From assembly GCA_011057175.1 (NCBI GenBank), contig DSBZ01000141.1, forward strand, positions 1-6,703: a stretch of DNA of 6,703 nt, given 5' to 3'. This DNA comes from Candidatus Acetothermia bacterium (GTDB lineage Bacteria; Bipolaricaulota; Bipolaricaulia; Bipolaricaulales; Bipolaricaulaceae). The position numbers and the translations under genes are program-made. The notes beneath the pieces are model-generated. The model searched no databases and was not told where the DNA came from. It was given only the letters and a program-made list of their open reading frames with translations. Positions within the stretch are counted from its first letter, which is position 1. Every line of letters starts with the position of its first letter. Below are positions 5,208-6,703 of this stretch, in pieces.

Positions 5208-6284
5208 ATGCGTAAGGTGCACTGCAAACTGTTCACCCCAGGGCCCACCGAGGTCCGCCCGGAGATCCTCCAGTCCATGGCCACTCCCCAGATCTACCAT
5301 CGCTCCCCCGAGTTCCGCGAGCTCTACGCGGAGATCCAGCCCAAGCTCCAGAAGCTCCTGTACACGGAGCAGACGGTGCTCCTCTTCACTTCCTCCTCGA
5401 CGGGTGCGATGGAGGCCGCGGTCCAGAATTGTGTCCAGAAGAAATGCCTCAACCTCGTGAACGGGGCGTTCAGCAAGCGGTGGCACGACATCACGGCCGC
5501 CTGTGGGATCCCGTGCAAAGCCCTGAATGTACCGTGGAACGTGGCGATCAAGCCGGAAGTGGTGGAGAAGGAACTCGCTGGCGGCGAGTTCGACGCGGTG
5601 ACCCTCGTCTACAACGAGACCTCGACCGGCCTCATGAACCCCCTCCCCCAGATCGCGGAGGTCGTCCGGAAATTCCCCGACGTGTTCCTCCTCGTGGACG
5701 CGGTGTCGGCGATGGGGGGGGTGAAGATCGAGTTCGACGCCCTCGGCTTGGACGTGTGCTTGGCCGGGGTCCAGAAGGCGCTCGCCCTCCCGGCCGGGCT
5801 TGCGGTGTGCGCTGTCTCCGACCGCGCCCTGAAGCGAGCCGAGGGGATCAAGCCCCGCACCTACTACTTCAGCTTCCCGGTGATGGTGAAGTCCCACCAG
5901 AAGAACGAGACCCCCACTACCCCCTCCATTCCCCACCTGTTCGCCCTCAATGCCCAGCTCGACGCGATGCTGGAGGAGGGCCTCGACCGCCGGTTCGCCC
6001 GCCACGAGGCGATGGCCGCCCTCACCCAATCCTGGGCCCAGCACCACTTCGCGATGTACCCCGAGGCGGGGTACTGGTCGAAGACGGTGAGCTGCATCAC
6101 CAACACCCGCGGGATCTCCGTGGACGACCTCAACAAGACGCTGGTGCAGGAACACGGGATGCGGATCTCCAACGGGTACGGCGACCTGAAGGGGAAGACG
6201 TTCCGCATCGCCCACATGGGCGATCTCACCGTGGCCGACGTCCGCGGCCTCCTCGGTGTGATCGACGCCATCCTCGAGCTCTAG
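5208..6284 (+). CDS. Class V PLP aminotransferase, probable phosphoserine aminotransferase (SerC-equivalent)
   Basis: A 358-residue fold-type I aminotransferase of the alanine/serine-glyoxylate aminotransferase family. It has the N-terminal FTPGPTEVRPEIL (9-21), the phosphate-cup segment SSSTGAMEAAV (62-72), YNETSTG (135-141), VDAVSAMGG (163-171, with Asp164 to hold the pyridine nitrogen), the PLP lysine in AGVQKALALP (Lys190) and the carboxylate-binding Arg in FRIAHMGD (Arg333). Length is normal. The next gene, 9 nt downstream, is serA. In Thermotoga and some archaea a class V enzyme of this kind pairs with serA and is taken to make phosphoserine from 3-phosphohydroxypyruvate and glutamate, replacing classical SerC. 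By context the same role is likely here. Serine-glyoxylate or alanine-glyoxylate aminotransferase remains possible, since sequence alone does not separate them. Codons 169-172 contain a run of eight G (5714-5721). Confidence 0.9.
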   Translation: MRKVHCKLFTPGPTEVRPEILQSMATPQIYHRSPEFRELYAEIQPKLQKLLYTEQTVLLFTSSSTGAMEAAVQNCVQKKCLNLVNGAFSKRWHDITAACGIPCKALNVPWNVAIKPEVVEKELAGGEFDAVTLVYNETSTGLMNPLPQIAEVVRKFPDVFLLVDAVSAMGGVKIEFDALGLDVCLAGVQKALALPAGLAVCAVSDRALKRAEGIKPRTYYFSFPVMVKSHQKNETPTTPSIPHLFALNAQLDAMLEEGLDRRFARHEAMAALTQSWAQHHFAMYPEAGYWSKTVSCITNTRGISVDDLNKTLVQEHGMRISNGYGDLKGKTFRIAHMGDLTVADVRGLLGVIDAILEL

Positions 6285-6293
6285 GGAGGGAAG

Positions 6294-6703
6294 ATGCGCG
6301 TTCTTATCTGCGATCCTTTGACGGAGAACGCCCTCGCCCGGCTCCGGCAGGGAGGGCTCGACGTGACGGTAAAGACGGGGATGGCACCGGAGGAGCTGGC
6401 CTGCGTGCTTGGGCAAGGGTACGAGGCGATCGTCGTCCGCTCGGCGACGAAGGTCCGCAAGCCGGCGCTCGACGCGGCGGTGGGCCTCCGGCTCATCGTC
6501 CGCGCCGGAGTGGGCCTGGACAACGTCGATGCCGACCACGCCCGGGCAAAGGGGATCGAGGTCGTGAACACCCCTCGCGCGAGCTCGGACTCCGTGGCGG
6601 AACTGGCCCTGGCCCACATGTTCGCCCTCGCGCGGTCCCTTCCCCAGGCCACCCGCTCCATCCAGGACGGCAAATGGGAGAAGAAGGCGTTCGTGGGGAT
6701 CGA
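6294..6703 (+). CDS. serA: D-3-phosphoglycerate dehydrogenase, N-terminal part (runs off window end)
   Basis: The frame is open from the ATG at 6294 to the window end, 136 full codons plus 2 nt. The product oxidises 3-phosphoglycerate to 3-phosphohydroxypyruvate with NAD, the first step of serine synthesis in the cytosol. The visible part is the substrate-binding domain of the D-isomer 2-hydroxyacid dehydrogenase family: MRVLICDPL at the start, IVVRSATKV (46-54), LRLIVRAGVGLDNVD (65-79), VVNTPRASSDSVAELALAHM (90-109) and GKWEKKAFVGI (126-136). The VRSATKV and RAGVGLDN blocks are typical of SerA rather than of lactate or glyoxylate reductases. The GxGxxG NAD site and any C-terminal ASB/ACT regulatory domains lie beyond the window, so feedback control by serine cannot be judged. 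GGGAGGG (6284-6290) supplies the ribosome site, and the 9-nt gap to the aminotransferase stop implies co-transcription. Confidence 0.92.
   Translation, partial: MRVLICDPLTENALARLRQGGLDVTVKTGMAPEELACVLGQGYEAIVVRSATKVRKPALDAAVGLRLIVRAGVGLDNVDADHARAKGIEVVNTPRASSDSVAELALAHMFALARSLPQATRSIQDGKWEKKAFVGI

Noticed and set aside
5193..6617. A 474-codon open frame antisense to the aminotransferase and serA.
   Set aside because: Its product is a His/Asp/Glu/Arg/Val-rich composition typical of antisense frames in GC-rich genes. It shows no family motif, and the sense genes have strong motifs and ribosome sites.

Overview
This is a very GC-rich, gene-dense bacterial segment with short intergenic gaps and several 1-11 nt gene overlaps. 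It holds eight protein genes, two of them cut by the window edges. The organism cannot be fixed from the sequence. The mix (no-SD starts placed 8 nt after a -10 box, a class V aminotransferase beside serA, a PflX-type radical SAM protein) suggests an uncultured or thermophilic/anaerobic lineage. Candidate Bipolaricaulota, Deinococcota or a deep-branching relative are guesses with low confidence. Nothing looks like a phage, transposon or CRISPR locus.

Left block (1-2718, minus strand): an ABC importer operon of the nitrate/sulfonate/taurine/thiamine-precursor type. It is transcribed right to left as binding protein (1662-2681), ATPase (931-1665) and permease (149-934), joined by ATGA overlaps. 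A GTG-started gene follows that overlaps the permease end by 11 nt and runs off the window at base 1; its N-terminus looks like NAD kinase. The operon has a good candidate promoter, TTGCTG-N17-TACAAT, only 8 nt from the ATG, which predicts a leaderless mRNA.

Middle block (2682-5145): a GC-rich dyad or repeat-like gap is followed by a compact histone-deacetylase-family amidohydrolase on the minus strand (2794-3645). This gene is head-to-head with maf (3644-4243, plus strand). The two proposed ATG codons overlap in the same CCATGG, so the HDAC-family promoter (TTGCTC-N17-CATAAT-N8-ATG) lies inside the maf coding region. Maf overlaps by 1 nt (TGATG) with a PflX-type radical SAM protein.

Right block (5146-6703, plus strand): a likely serine-biosynthesis operon. 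It has a class V aminotransferase with a strong Shine-Dalgarno site, followed after 9 nt by the start of D-3-phosphoglycerate dehydrogenase (serA, cut at the window end). The 62-nt gap before it holds a possible promoter whose spacer is almost filled by a 16-nt palindrome.

I saw no clearly new multi-gene system. The most interesting signals are regulatory: two matching leaderless-type promoters, the shared divergent start, and the palindrome in the serine-operon promoter.
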